Shown here: positions 25,323-39,070 of the stretch, in pieces
How the letters are laid out: every line of letters begins with the position of its first letter
Numbering within the stretch: position 1 is the stretch's first letter
Source of the DNA: Bagarius yarrelli
Taxonomy: Eukaryota; Chordata; Actinopteri; Siluriformes; Sisoridae
Length of the DNA stretch: 64,000 nucleotides
Assembly (NCBI GenBank): GCA_005784505.1
Contig: VCAZ01000049.1
Span: 248,001 to 312,000, forward strand
Direction: 5' to 3'
The notes under the pieces: model-generated
Seen by the model: only the letters and a program-made list of their open reading frames with translations
The model's database searches: none
Told to the model about the DNA's origin: nothing
Program-made: the position numbers and the translations under genes

Positions 25323-26239
25323 TAAACAACAACTACTAGAAGATAGAAAATGATTACAATAATTGTGTACATTAAATGTACTGTAGTTGTTCATAAAAGC
25401 ACAGGTTATAGAGATAGGAAATAAAAAAAGTAAAGTTAACACACAAAAACATTTTGGTTTTATTATAAAGTCTGAAACGTGGCACTGATAGTGGTTAAAA
25501 AAAACCTGACTGAAAATCAAACTACACCTAAAAACAATACACAGCTACAAAGAGAAGAAAGTATAAAAGCACCACTGAGTCTCAGATCATAATGCACAGA
25601 TGGATCAAAGAATTTTGAGAAGTTGCACATATATAGAAGACGGTCTAGACAGACAAAAACCAACAGCAGCTGGACACAACTAAGCTAACCCAAACACACG
25701 CACAACCCCCCCCCCACACACACACCTTACTATTACCAATAATTAAATCTATCCTCTTCCTTAACTCACCTAAACAGACAGGTAAGGTTTTTTTCCTTGA
25801 TGTCTTAATAAGGGCGATTCACGGACGCTATTATCTAGATAAATGCAGCTCTTTTTCAAACATACAGCAAAAATGTCATATACGCAGCACCCCATCATGT
25901 AGAAGTCAACTGATACTGCAAATGATTTTTCTTTAGTGACCTATTACTCACACCTGTATAAATCTGCCTTAGAGTAAAAGCCTATAGTCTGCAGTCTTTC
26001 TACACTCAAAGCTACATAAATCTACATAGTTGGCAGATTAAAACAAGGCACCCAGGAGACGCCTTTTTTCTGATAAATATATCAGCCTGCAAAGCCGAAC
26101 CTCCTAGGTTACGTATGTCGAAACGCTTTGGGAATAACCTTTATAACCTGTACCTTAAAGCATGTATGTAAATAAGAAAGCATTAGTTTACGGGCATCGT
26201 TTAGCAAGTAATACTATATAAACACGACTGTATCCCCAA

Positions 26240-27120
26240 AGCCAAGAGCTTGGAGGCTGCCATACTTCTGGTAGAGGGCGCCTTGAGCCCTTCCGTGATC
26301 AGGAGGCTAGTAGCCTTGTAAACAAGGGTAATGGTCTTAACTACCCATCTGCTTATTGTCCGTTTAGTGGCCGCAGTCGACGTCCAGGCATGACAGCAAG
26401 GTGGATAAAGCCTGGATATCGCTGATCCTCTTGATAGAGGACATGGCTATAAGGCACACAGTCTTTTGTGTCAGGTGTTTCATTAAGGGGGTTCAGACAG
26501 TCTCCTCAATACCAAAGCCAGATCCAATGTCAGGAACCTTAGTTGCTGTGCAGGCCTCAGCCTCCTTGTACTACAAAGAAACCTCAATACTAGTGGGTCC
26601 CTGACCACCTGGACAGTGTTGGCCCTGTAAAAAAAAAGTTCTTGCGGGAATTCCAGCACAAAACCATGAGAGCAGTTAACTGTGTCCTGCTGTTTGTCTC
26701 TGCAGCCGAAATCAAGGAGTTTCCATTTACGTATAGAGTTTCTTTGTGGCAGGAGCTTAGGACTGGACTATGGACTCAACGACTGCTGCAAGGAGCTGTG
26801 CCCTCTCAGGGGCCATGCCCACAGTTTTCATAACTCTAGATGGAGATGCACTAGGGCTCACTCCATTTGTGAGAGAAACTGGAGAGGTTGGCCATGTATA
26901 AGGGACACCATTGTCGAGAACCATGCTCAGCCTGGTAATGATTGGTCGAATTAGATCAGGGCATGGCTGATAAAAAGCATTCTCAAAGCGCTTCGATGCA
27001 GTTCCTGAAGGCAAACCTAGTGCCCAATACCCCCTCCCAAAAACAGATAGGCATTGCTGAAAAGAATGTGATGTGAGAAAATGTGAATAAACTGTAGTCT
27101 TTTAAGTTCTGGCTGGGTTA
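26240..27120. repeat. GC-richer repeat-like block of unknown class
   Basis: This stretch is clearly less AT-rich than its surroundings and looks like decayed coding DNA ('gtggataaagcctggatatc', 'cctagtgcccaataccccct'). It is broken into short open frames on both strands (26401-26604 +, 26682-26954 +, 26757-27014 -). It resembles fish DIRS or other LTR-type retroelement fragments from memory only. No termini, tyrosine-recombinase or reverse-transcriptase motif could be identified. Confidence 0.35.
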
Positions 27121-28859
27121 TGTTGGATTTGTGATTTCACAGGCTTGGTCTCAGGGGGGGAAGTGAAATATCGGACCTTTAAACTTTGGCTAAATTCAAA
27201 TAGATCTTCTTTCCTAGTCAGTTGTTCAGTAAAGGCTTGGGTGAAATAAACATCAGTTCATTGAATCACTATCTATTTCTTTCTTTTCATGCCATCGGAT
27301 CCATATTCACAGCAAGGTTCACAGCACCGAGCAGTGCACTCAATTGGTTGTCAGACTTCCTAGGGCGCTGATAATGCACATTTGCACTTTTTAGTTATAT
27401 TCAAAAACATTACCTAGGACAAAGTGACATTATGCTCTAATATAATTCAGCCAAGACAAACTCATTCCACCTGCTATAAATGAAATGAATATAAAAGAAG
27501 CTAAAACAGCATGTGCATAAAAACTTGTTGACAAGCTCTGTTTGGAATTTAAAATGCCTGGAATATTGCTCATATGCAGCAAATTACATGTGACAGCTTT
27601 ACAACTCTCATGGCTCTAAGCAAAAAGAGAAATGTTTTACATTATTTGAAAATGGTACCTCAGAGACCGTGCCTGTACCTGACATAGACGAGCTGACAGC
27701 TCTTTTTGCTGTTAAAGGAACAGAATTTTAATTCAATCTTTATTCACAGAATGTGTGATGTGAGTGATTATCAAGCTGAAAGAATTTCTATGTAATAGGA
27801 ACCGACCAGCCTTTGATTCGACGATTGCATAGAGTCAGTGCCTAATGGTTGTTGTGACAACCAAGAAACATTTTTAAAGATGTAGTTGCATGAACAATGA
27901 AACACAAATTCAAAGCTATAATCTTATATAGTTTTATATAATATTTTAATTGGTGTAGTGATAAATCTTATGTAAATGTACAAACTATATAATGAAAACG
28001 AGCAGTACATTAATTATGCGTTTGCACAATTGATTTAATTAAATTCTTTTTAATTCGGAAAGTCCTAAAGAACATTTCACTATATGTCGTACTGTGTTTA
28101 TTAGCACTAATGCATTCCTTTAAAAACTAAAATCAGTAATTTAACACAAGTCAATTGCTGCATATGGAGAAACAAATAGCTAAGATCTAAAGATAGGCTG
28201 GCCAGCTGGGTTTAATCCCACTGTTTAACGGTCAGACTTACTCTAATTCATGCTATTGCCGCAGTCAGTCTTTTCTTTTGCTAACAAACTATACCATATA
28301 ATTAGCAAGCTATTTCCATAACTAACTAACTAACTGGAAATTTAGAAACATACTGCTATACGGGCATAGAGTCAAGTACTTGCATGCTCAACACTGCAAT
28401 AGAGATTATTTTCAGTAAATTCTACAGACACTGGTTATCACTACTGCACTGATAATCTGATTACTTTTAATTAAATTATTAAGTTATGTTAAGTTAAGTT
28501 CTTTAATAAACAGTGATTGAGAGTGAATGCCTATTTACAGTTTTTTAAAACAGTAGAAAGTCTGTTAATCCTTCAGTTTTACTAAAATTAAAATAGAGAA
28601 ATTAAAACTGTGCTTTATAAAAATAATAACATTGAAATCACTTATTTATGCATCACGATTTTAGAATAGTTTAAAAAAAAATACAGCCCTAGTCTTATTT
28701 ACACCCTCGGTAAATTGAATAAGAGAATTTATGAAAACATGTGGGGGTTTGGGGGTAATTAGAGGAAAGCAAGTAAGAGGTCAAAATTCAAATTATTGAT
28801 AACTGAGAAAATTCACCTGAGGGTTTAGGAACTATAAAGCAGTCATTCATGCATGAGTT

Positions 28860-29420
28860 TCACTGGAGTATAAATATAAAGCAAAACAAGATATCAAATT
28901 CTCTTAATCATTTATCAGCATGAGAGGCTTACAAAATATGGCCTTTATAAATAAGTGTATTAAAATAGTGGAATACCTGAAAATTTCCAGATTCACAGTT
29001 AGAGTAAAAACTAAGAAGTTTTAAACATGTTAAAAAAGTGAGCTGTATTAAACCTGCCTAGGAAAGAACACAAGTGTAATTTCCCGATGGATGGTAAGAA
29101 AAATGGCGCAAGATTGAAATATTTCTCCAAGTTTCACAACTTCAATATTTGCATAAGGTGAAATCATATTGGTGTCCCAGAGTTTCCAAACCTACAATTA
29201 GACACCACCTTCATGCCAGCAGTAACTGGAAGGCAGAGCGGAAGAAAGCTTTGTCTTCAATCACAAACACAGGTGCTGGGGGTTTGTTAGATGCTTCTGG
29301 AAATTTGACTAGAAGCAGGCTTGATGATTGGATGAGACAAAAGCGGAGCTTTTTGGCAGCAGAACACTGAAGTTAGGCTGGAAATAAGAAGACTGATGTT
29401 ATGAAGAAAAGAACCTAACC
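28860..29420 (+). mobile_element. degraded Tc1-like transposase relic
   Basis: In the plus strand, PTIRHHLHASSNWKAERKKA (from about 29185) and DETKAELFG (about 29332-29358, in a different frame from the surrounding 73-codon open frame) match the order of the DNA-binding linker and first catalytic Asp of Tc1 transposases. Stops and frameshifts are frequent, and inverted termini were not found. Confidence 0.55.
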
Positions 29421-30163
29421 ATCTTTGTTGTGCCTGCTGAACAACAATGATATTGTAGAGCTTTTTGTTTTTTCAAAGGATTTTTTGTTAAAATAAATAG
29501 CATCATGGACTTCATAAACTGACTTTGATAGTAGAAAACTAGTCTTGCGTAACCAGACCATTAGACTGTCGACAGAAGATCTAGGAACCTTGAACACTTT
29601 GAAAGGCCAGTCCAGGAGGACACATGGTAAAGCAACCACTGACGTTTTGTTTTATGCTATGTCATCTTTAGAGGCGATGTCTTCACAATAACAGACTGTT
29701 ATACAACCGGTAAATCATTCTTTACAGAACTTTCCAAAAATGCACAAAATTACCACTGATATAAAATAACAGCTTACTTCTTCGATCAGGCGGTTTTGGG
29801 TTGCGTCCAGGCGGACCATTAAACAATGCAAGCTAGACTAACAAATAACAATTATATATATATACAATTAGTTTAATTTTATTGTGTTATTTTCGATACT
29901 TTCAATACTAGTGATTTTTAAATTCAGTATCATCAAAATTATTGTTTTTTATATTCTGCAAAAGGGGGCAGCAGATAAAGTTTGGGAACCACTGCATTAC
30001 AGAATCTTCTGATATAAATCTCACACAGATATTATTGCACATCGACTTGTAACTTATATAAATGTAATGAAGATAGAAATGGAGAAAAGTGCTGGTTGTG
30101 CTTTGTTTTGCTGTCAGCACGGCTGCCTTTCCAGAGACGAAAATAAATGAAATTCTGTCTCAC

Positions 30164-30423
30164 CTGGACTCGATTGCTGGGGTCTTTCTTGATCCACTTG
30201 ATAACCGTCTCATACACCAACTCTTCAGCTTTTGCATTGAGACTGTCATTAGACAGGTAGCTGATTAAGTCATCTTTGGAGATGTTGAGGATCTCATGCT
30301 GACAAGCCACCTCTGGAAAGTTCTGCAAAGCAAAAGCCTTGGCCATGCTATGGAGCTCTGTGCACTGCATGGCCTCTGCCATCGCCAGCACACCCAGGCA
30401 GTTACTGGCTGTCAGCTGTTTTT
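30164..30423 (-). CDS. klhl29: klhl29 coding exon 6 (BTB end and BACK domain)
   Basis: This 260-base exon encodes about residues 430-516: EKQLTASNCLGVLAMAEAMQ, FALQNFPEV, ISKDDLISYLSNDSLNAKAE and VIKWIKKDP. The NCLGVLAMAEA helix and the xxLxxLLSxDxLxxxxExxVxxAVxxW pattern are typical of the BACK linker domain between BTB and Kelch in Cullin-3 adaptors. Acceptor CTAACAG|AAAAAC completes a split Glu codon. The donor is CCAG|GTGAGA in phase 0. A (CA)n tract lies about 100 bases upstream, in the preceding intron. No anomalies were seen. Confidence 0.96.
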
Positions 30424-30518
30424 CTGTTAGAGATTAAACAAACAAACAAAACAGACAAAACACATGAGAAGCTAGACAAAACACGAGAAGATAGACAAAA
30501 CACATGAAAGGATAGACA

Positions 30519-30542
30519 TACACACACACACACACGCACACA
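30519..30542. repeat. (CA)n microsatellite
   Basis: Short CA tract with one G interruption, about 100 bases upstream of exon 6, next to three imperfect 20-base 'agacaaaacacatgaga' repeats (about 30459-30508). Confidence 0.9.
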
Positions 30543-32211
30543 CCTGTCTTTAAACCTTGTGAAATGGACATTACAGCCTGAGCCTTCAGGGATGGTGTTT
30601 GCCAGATTAAATTTCAGTGCACTGCTATGAACCCAAAGAGTGTAATATCTCAAGCAGATGGCAGGAAGAAGAACCCAAGGAGAAAAAAAAAACGATTGGA
30701 CATGGAAGCAGGAGGCTCACACAAGCCTTTTGATTATTGCAGGCAGACACATACGTTTTTCCACTGCACAAAATGTCAATAAACAAAATGAGCTTTATGC
30801 TCTGCTTTACTTCAAAACTGTAACAAACAGAGGCTTTGTCACTGCTCGTTACTCTCAGAACATGCTGTATATGAAGAAATGACAATTTGCCCTGGTCTGG
30901 CACAAACACTTCGGAGGTGTAAATTGAAATCTCAGTGTCCTGCCTCAAGAGAAGTTATCAGTTATTATAGAGGAAATTATGATAGGGACTGGTCCTGCTT
31001 CTCGTTTAATAAAGCAGAAAAACTTGCAGTCCACCAAAATCTACAAAAAAGTTAATGAAAATCCCTTCCTTCCAAATATCTTCCATTCACACTGAACGCA
31101 TGATCATTCATTCTACACAGCACACCAGTGGCTAGAGTTCTTTTTTTACCCGTTCTACTTTCTTTATATTAAATATTACGGCACTTTTACAATGAATTCC
31201 TACTGGAGTGAGTGTCATTTCATACGGGTTGAGGTACTCATGGATTATTAAGTGGCAGATCCCAGCGGAAGACAGTGGCAGTGGGTTCGAGAGAGGGAAA
31301 AAAGTGAAAGCTATACTGTCAAAGCTCCAATAAACATTCACTTTCTGATTTTGGGACACCAGGCAAACGATTCACCTTTTTTTAATCACTGCTGAATGAA
31401 AAATGGCACTACTTAAAACCAACAAACCCATTTGATAAGACTTGGGATTTCATATTTCACTATAGCAGCCGTCACAGAGAGAATCCAGAACACTGATGTT
31501 CTTGCCCACAGCTGTCACAACTGTTTGGCCAGAATCCATGCTAAAATATGTATGACTCCAGTTGTTTGGTGTGTGTCACAAAGGATGATGTCCAACACGC
31601 AGTTTAATTACTAACACTTCCTTTTGTGTTTCCACATTTAAATACATAAATGTCTCTTTATATTTGGACATACAGAGTAAAAATCTTTATAAAAGCTTCA
31701 ATAATGTACTAGACAACAGCTATAAATCAAAAAACAGCTTGTAACAAAAAAAGGGTATCAGACAAATAAGCTCCTCCATAAACAACAACTAGTAATGTTT
31801 TTTTTTTTAAAGAAAAACGAGTTCTTCTCCTTATTAACTGAAAATATCTCACATACAATTTGAAGCAAATAATTAAAAGACAGTGAATAAGTATGAGATG
31901 GAAGGTGAAATGTAAAGGCATGAACACACGCTTGCTTTGAAAGTGACTGTGCTAAAAGGACAAAAAGGCAAAAATAATTTAAAAAATTCTATTAAGAAGA
32001 AATAGCATTTTCCGGGAGTACAAAAACTTTTGTGTAAGAAATCACTTATACATATAATGTATGCTTATGCAGACAATGGTTTTATGGTAGTAGCAGGATG
32101 CATAAACTAGAATTTAAAATTACTCAAGCAGTTCGAAAAAGTGACCTCAGTGACTATGGCATAGTTGCTAGTGTGGAATAGGCCAAATTTTTTAATTCAA
32201 TCTACTGGGAA

Positions 32212-32538
32212 GGGCAGCACGGTGGCTTAGTGGCTGTTGCCTCACAGCAAGAAGGCCCAGGTAGATCTTTCTGTGTGGAGTGTGCATGTTCTTCCTGTGC
32301 TTGCGTGGCTTTAATCTGTGTACTCAACATACAAAAATATGTATGTTTGGTTGATTGGTGATTTTAAATTGCCCATAGGAGTGAGTGTGTGTGGCCATGT
32401 GATGGACTGGCAACCTGTCCAGGGTGTACTCCTCCTGCCTTTTGCCCTTTTAGAGACAGCTGGGATAGACTCCAGCAGATCCCTGTGACCCCGAATTCGG
32501 AAATAAGCGGGTATAGAAGATGATTGAATAAATGAATG
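32212..32538 (+). repeat. third SINE-like family with 13-bp target-site duplication
   Basis: Begins 'gggcagcacggtggcttagt' with an A box (TGGCTTAGTGG), continues with body blocks such as 'gtgatggactggcaacctgt' and 'gggatagactccagcag', and ends in a GAAT-type tail. It is flanked by aatctactgggaa (32199-32211) and aatctactaggaa (32539-32551), a target-site duplication with one mismatch. Confidence 0.85.
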
Positions 32539-33061
32539 AATCTACTAGGAATTTTGCGCAGAACAGTCTAAAGAGTTTATAAACAGCTCGGTGGGCAAAA
32601 AAAAAGGTTTAGAGTTGTAGAATTGATGAAACTTTGAGCTGGACAGAATTCTACAGTAACTTAAACTACCACACTGACAATTGTTACATAAAAAGGATTT
32701 CAAAAATGAAGGATGTCACACTGTAGGAACAGACTCACAGGACTGGACAGGACAGGTCAGTCAGAAGTTGAAGAAAGATTAGATGTATTTTTTTGCACTG
32801 TTAATAAACACTACAGACTAGTGTGTGTAAAAATCTAAAAATAACCTAGTCTGTCTCTATGCCACAGTCATGGAGATTTTTTACGCATTCTGGTAAAAAG
32901 CTCTTAACCTGTCCCTGCAATTCTTTTATGTATTTTTGTGCTAGAGCTACAAAACCAGATAATTGCAAAAATTGTTCTACAAAAGTGGTGGGTGTATGTC
33001 CATGCAAATATGCTTTTATATCTTTTTATAGCAAAAGAATGGAAACATCATCTCTTCTTAC

Positions 33062-33258
33062 CCAGAAAAGACACACAGACTTTGCAGAAAGTGTTGAACT
33101 GGAACTTGTTGGCAGCCTCCAGTAAGGTCTTGGCATTGGCTGAGTCTATGATAAGTGAGCCTGTGTAGACAAACTCTAGCAGCAGCTCCAGAACGTCAGC
33201 ACCGATGCTGTTCATCGTCAGTGTCATCTTCTCCCCGCTCCTGTTTTCTCCGGCCAAC
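33062..33258 (-). CDS. klhl29: klhl29 coding exon 5 (BTB domain, second half)
   Basis: This 197-base exon encodes about residues 364-429. After a variable loop (LAGENRSGEKMTLTMNSIGA) it contains the highly conserved run ADVLELLLEFVYTGSL, then SANAKTLLEAANKFQF and FCKVCVSFL. These are the C-terminal BTB helices that form the Cullin-3 contact surface in KLHL proteins. The variable loop appears about four residues shorter than the mammalian one as I recall it. Acceptor CCAG|GTTGGC and donor CTGG|GTAAGA are both good, and phases match. An ATG inside this exon (MAGEN, preceded by intron plus Leu) is not a start site. Confidence 0.96.
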
Positions 33259-34049
33259 CTGGAGACAGCGAATAGGGATAGAGTCTGAAAAGCCCAAGAA
33301 GCAGTAAAACCAGTGATTAAAACATGCCATACAGTCAGATATATAAATAAAATGTAAAATGTCAGGGCACTACAGCTGCTGTCTGAGAAGTGTAGCAGAG
33401 CTTGAGGGGGAAAATCTGGATTAGTTGTTATGCATCTTCATGCATAATACATTCATGAATGTGTATAGGAGGTGCAGACTGCATGGCCCGGTAATGGGCA
33501 GCTGCTTATTCATGAAAAGCTTACAGCTGATTGGCAGACGAATGCTCTGCAGCTCTGTGCAGGGAAAGTCTTAAGGAAATCTAGATAAATGACTAGCACT
33601 ATAGCAGGATGCAAACTAGCCTCTTAAAAATGAAAGCTTATGATAATTACTCAGTAATAAAAGCTTACGCTTTATTGACATGAAGTAATACATGTGCACT
33701 CGGTAACGGCGGAGAAATTGGTGTAATATATTTTTCCTCTGTATGTTTTTTCCCATTCTGTGCATAGACACAAACCCATTCATTAAATATTTAACTGCAT
33801 CTTTTAAACACAACTGACAACTGCATCATTGCCTGTGGTCTAAGGTATCAATCTATAACAGTTGCCGATAACAGTTGTATTGCATATACCGTATGCCAGT
33901 GATGTAACTACATAAATTCTTTTTAGAATGAACAGACAATGCTTTTGAAACACATATAAAGGTTGCAAGATTAAAGTGAATCTAAGCCATGCACTTCTGG
34001 AATTAACCTTACGCTGTTCATTCATTCCTCCCTCCACCCCTTATCCACC

Positions 34050-34200
34050 CTTATCCAGAGTGATTTTATCTCTTTAATACAACTGAGATATTTGGGGTTA
34101 AGGGCCTTGCTCAGGGGCCCAGCAGTGGTATTTTGGTGGTGCTGGAAATCGAACCCTGACCTTTCAATTAGCAGACACCTTAACCACTGGGCTACCACTT
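34050..34200 (-). repeat. SINE family A, antisense
   Basis: Contains 'ggggttaagggccttgctca', 'ggtggtgctggaaatcgaac' (B-box complement) and 'ccttaaccactgggctacca' (A-box complement). It is truncated at the tail side. Confidence 0.8.
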
Positions 34201-35081
34201 TCCCATCAAATTTAGATAAAAATATTTGTAGTTATAAACAGATACAGATTTAATTTTGGAAAGTTTTTGTGTGCAACAGAGCTGTTTTTAAATGTCAAAA
34301 AGGATTACATCATTTTTGCTTTGCATACGGCTGTAAAGGTTTATAATTATTTAGATGAAGCAGCTGTCATTGACATAGCCACCGAGAGATGTTAATAATC
34401 ACTATGTCGCTGTGTGTTAATATTTGATAAAGACAAATTCACAGGTGTGCATATTAGATATATAGATTTCAATAGATTCGAATAAACACACAAATGGAAC
34501 AGCTAAGAAAAATGTGTTGTTTTATGTGGCAAACAATGAAATACAAAATAGCTGGAAATGCATTTTGTATGCTATTGTATATGCAATTCAAAAACATATG
34601 ACAGGCACATGAATGATCTGATATGAGGACAGAGAGTGATAAGGAGAAAAAAAAAGCAAGAAAGAGAAAAGGACTGTAAATGTACATGAAGGACGGAAAG
34701 AAGGCAAGGGAGAGGGAAAAAGAGGAAAGAAGTCGGTCCTGCCAGAGAGCCAGCAGCCATCCATCATTGGGAGAGGCACTGTTCCATGACTGGGACCTGG
34801 GTTTAATCTCAAAAACACCTTTCAGCTGCTGCCAAAGTAAAGTGCACCATGGCCTGTGTATAAACTGATGTATTAGTCGTCATAAAAGCCTAACTGGGGG
34901 AAGAGGCAAAAGTACAATATGAGGTGAGGGGTAAATCTCTGGAAGTGGCTGGAAAATCAAGAATGTTACTCCTGAAAAGCAAAGAAAAATAAAACAAAAA
35001 AATTAATCAAGTAAATTAAAAGGCAGCTTGTTGTGGTCAGTTGCAGAAGTAGACAGGCAAAAGTAATCAACGACTGAGAGG

Positions 35082-35175
35082 TCTGTGTGTGTGTGTGTCT
35101 GTGTGTGTGTGTGAGAGAAAGAGAGACCGATAGCGATACAGAGAAAGAAAGAGAGAAAGAAAGAGAAAGAGAGAC
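35082..35175. repeat. compound (TG)n and GA-rich tract
   Basis: Two TG runs are followed by a purine-rich stretch of GA and GAAA units. Confidence 0.9.
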
Positions 35176-35726
35176 ATCTAATTAGTAAAGTAAGCCGGGT
35201 CCAACACGATCAGTTGTTTGCTTACGGAAATGTGAAATGACAGATTCAGGAGTACAGTTCCTGTACAAACACTGTGGTTCTAAATAGGCTTGTGCTTTTA
35301 ACAGAGCAAACATTCATTTGATCACAAAAATACTTTTTACCTACAGTAACTATACGCAGGACAATGACGAAGCTAGTGGAGTAGATGAATTAATAGGGCT
35401 TTGAGGAGGAGAAAGTCTAGAAGTATTTTTAAATAGATGAGCAGACATTGGTGGCTGGTTATCTCAGAGTAAAAAAGGTATTGGGTGAAAATCTGAAAAT
35501 GTGTGCATGCTTTGGTAATGATTTGGTAAAAAAACAAACAGAAAAAAGCATTTATAGCGCCAAATTTTAAATTGTATGCATTATTTATGACAAATTAGAA
35601 TTAGAATCTTAAGAACAGTTTAATAAGCATTAAATTAATTAGATAAACAATAAAGCTTTCTTTCTTTAAGGGATATGTATGAATGTTGGTGGTATGTTGG
35701 TGGTATCATTTGTACATACGTGCATT

Positions 35727-35777
35727 TATCATTATACTACTAATAAACCATAAAATATCATTATACTACTAATAAAC
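35727..35777. repeat. 29-bp tandem duplication
   Basis: The unit beginning 'tatcattatactactaataa' occurs at 35727 and again at 35756. Confidence 0.85.
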
Positions 35778-38224
35778 TACTAATTAAAAAAATCTTCTTG
35801 GTTATTTTATTAAAGAAAGGTTTAAATAATTATGTCCATCAAAAAGACATGGTACATGGTGTGTTTTTGCCTCTAATCTATTAGAAAAAAGCGTCTACTA
35901 CTTTTAGAGATGTTATCCCAATATTAGCACATTTGGTTTAGGTTTGTTACTTTGCATTCAATACAAAATCAATACATTTGCACCATTGCCATCTACGTGA
36001 ACATTTATTTAACCATTTTTTGCTAATTTTCTAAACATTACCTCTGTAGTCGCTGCTAGTAGATAAGCTAGCGGAATGAGTGAGCTAAGGGTTTTGCTGA
36101 GTATTTGTGATGTACAGGCAAAGGAAATATTCAAGTACAACATAAAGATGTTGCCATTGTTTGTGCCTATTTATAACACTAAATTATGACAACTGAATAT
36201 GAATGAAGATCTTGGCAGCCATGGAGTATTTCAAACCAGCCCAAACTGGCAATGCTTTTCTTAACAGTCTCGTCCTGAGGGGCTTTAAGGAGCAAAGGGC
36301 AGCATTATCCCTCCCGAGATGGGCTTTATAACCACTAGGTGTACAAAAATTTCCATTGACATAATAAGGCAGGGAGGCATTTTATGGGCACAACAAGCCA
36401 CATTTGCATAGGAAAGACCTTTAATGACTAATTTAAATATGAACTGCCAAATAGAAATACTGTAAAAATTATTTTTTAGTCAAAATAAACTGTATTTGTA
36501 ATTTAACTTTTGAAAGAAGATTTTATCAGGATTTTTATTTGCCCCTTTTGCCCGATGAACGAGCTCCTACTAAAATTATTGTGCCCATTTTTATCAATTT
36601 GTGGCGTTTTTCTACATGTAAACTTGTAGTAAACCAAGACTTTGTTTTTTTTTTACTGACAAGCAATAGGGGTACATGCCACAATTTAGCAGTGTAAAAA
36701 AATATGGGAACAACATACATTTCTTCACTATTTGTTGATTATCAACGGGGACGTTTAAAAATTTAATGGGATGTGTCACTAATGCACCACTTTTTAAAGC
36801 AGAACGGCTAAATGGATAATGTGCTAAAATGTGATTTATTAATTTTTTTGGCTTTGAGCAGAAGGAAAAACAGCAGGCATTCATTATAGATGATTAAATA
36901 CGAACACATGCACCATTGATGTGGACTAAAAAAATGATGGACAAGCAGACGATGAGCGGTTTTCTTTTTAAAGCAAGGCCTTTCAAAGGCTTGCTATTCA
37001 TTCCTATGACATAAATTTTCGATCATAGACTAATGAATCAATGAAAAGATCAATATCTTGAACAAATTAGATATTAATTGAATGATACAAAAAGCATTAC
37101 ATGACTTAAATAGGAACACATTTACTGCCAGAACATTTTTAAAAAAGATATATAAAAAAAGAAACTATAGTTCTTTTTTATATCAACGTTCTGGGTCGGG
37201 TTTATAACTTGAAATTCTATCAAGCTTCCATTAACTGAGACAAAATGTGCCTAAAGTAAGTTTTATTAGACTTTCACTTCTCTTCGCTCTCCAGAAAAGA
37301 GAATTGCACAGATGTAGCAACGCTATTTTGGAGAAAAATGGCTGAATTTTTCTATAGCACCATCTTCGCTTTTTGCAATTGTTATTATTCAAGTGCTCAG
37401 ACTGGGGGTGGGGGGTGGTGGAAACTGTTTTAAGATAACCTCACATTCTATTCAACCTTCAAACAGCAGTGGAACTCAAATAGCTTGGAGAGGTGTATCA
37501 GCACATTTCGTGCTCCACTGAGAACAGAGTCAAATCTACACTCACTATTATTGCTCCTAATGCAATTTTCATTGCTGTTACTCACAAGATAGGATAACAC
37601 AGCTCAGACCAAATCCACCATCCAAAGGGCCAGAGTTCCACTTTAAATTTGTCCCTGTGGCTTCACTGCATTTTGTATGACGAAGAATAAAGGCTGTTTT
37701 GCAAAGCTGAATGTAAATGTACCCGTATTAATGCTAACTATCCTGACTCGATACTATTTTATCTTTCAACAATTATTCTAAGTTCAACCAGGCCTGAAGC
37801 TATAATTACTTTTTAAGCTTGACATTAAATATATTTATGCTTTGAATCTCATCATTGAACAGCTCAAAACTGGTACGCTAGATCACTAAACAAAGTGTAA
37901 AAACCCTTGAAAATATATCTAACAGATATAAAAACCCCAAACACAATTTTGTGCTATGTGTCAGTGTGCAGATTTAGATGTTTTTTACTGGCTTATTTTA
38001 CCTTCCAAAAAACAATGATGGCTGAATGGGCTTTGCTAAATTGGTCCAGGTGCAAATGCATGTCTGCATGGTCTGGCAACACATTTATACCCCATGCCCA
38101 GGGCTTTGAAATTGGCTCTTTGGTTCCAGCAAAACCCGAAACATTACAATAAGTATAATAAAGACAATTTAATGAATAAATGAATAGAGTCGCTTAAATA
38201 TTTTGGTGTCATGTCATATCATTG

Positions 38225-38256
38225 ATATATATATATTATATATATATATATATATA

Positions 38257-38340
<84 letters not shown>
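38225..38340. repeat. (TA)n microsatellite
   Basis: About 116 bases of alternating TA with one TATCTATA interruption near 38257. Confidence 0.97.
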
Positions 38341-38342
<2 letters not shown>

Positions 38343-39070
38343 TACAGATATATAACAAAGCAAAATTTTCACAATACATTTTTTTCCTTTGTCTGCCACT
38401 ATTAAAGGTTTACAAAAACCATTCTGCAATGTCATATATTCTATTTTTTTTTTTTAAAAGATTGGTTAACGAAAGGAATAAAATATATCCTAATACATCA
38501 TAGTTTTTTTATATGCAGCATCCAACAGGAAATGTGCAGCCAATTTCACCCAACTGAGGTAGGCATGCTAAAATCTATTTAGCATGCCAAAAACATAATA
38601 ACACAAAGAATCTAAAACTAAAAAAGCTCTTGTGAGAACTAAACTCTTTATATGCCATGTGTAGATTTGCATAATGATAGAAATTTATTCAGAGCAGATA
38701 ACGGATAAATTAGGGACTAGAATTTCAAGCACTTGAAGAGAAGAAGCAGAGTGAAGTGCTAATCTAATATGTCAGGTAAAGTTTGACATTTACAATACAT
38801 TTAAAAAAGAAAATCCCCAGTCATGGAACTTTTTATGCCCATTAAAATGTAAATTTGCTCATTCAGTGCATGAAGATGAAGGGGCAGGATAAGTGCTGAC
38901 CTTTTGCAACAATTATACACATTCATTTAATTGACAGAAGGAATGGCTACTGGCCCTGTGATAGGAACCGACGTCTTCACACCTGCAAGAGAATGGGAGG
39001 GTAAAGGAAGCCACACACATGTGCCCTACAAAAAGAACAGAGTGGATCAACAACAGGAGAGAAGGCAAAC

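Larger units (their letters stand above)
20948..30163. other. klhl29 intron 6 (9.2 kb)
   Basis: The largest intron. It holds a diverged SINE body (22680-22865), a LINE-like 3' end in antisense (23157-23400), a SINE copy (25156-25322), a GC-richer repeat-like block of unknown class (26240-27120) and a degraded Tc1-like coding relic (28860-29420). The stretch 24750-25130 has no repeat hallmarks and may be conserved non-coding DNA. The remainder, including 20948-22680 and 27120-28860, shows nothing I can name. Confidence 0.8.
30424..33061. other. klhl29 intron 5 (2.6 kb)
   Basis: Contains a (CA)n tract (30519-30542) and a complete-looking SINE with target-site duplication (32212-32538). Otherwise AT-rich and featureless. 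Confidence 0.8.
33259..39070. other. klhl29 intron 4 (5.8 kb)
   Basis: Contains a SINE fragment in antisense (34050-34200), a compound (TG)n/GA-rich tract (35082-35175), a 29-bp unit repeated about 1.8 times (35727-35777) and a long (TA)n tract (38225-38340). Nothing was recognised in 35780-38220. Confidence 0.8.

Noticed and set aside
29415..29639. 74-codon minus-strand open frame
   Set aside because: Lies next to a Tc1-like relic, has no recognisable domain and reads opposite to the transposase trace.
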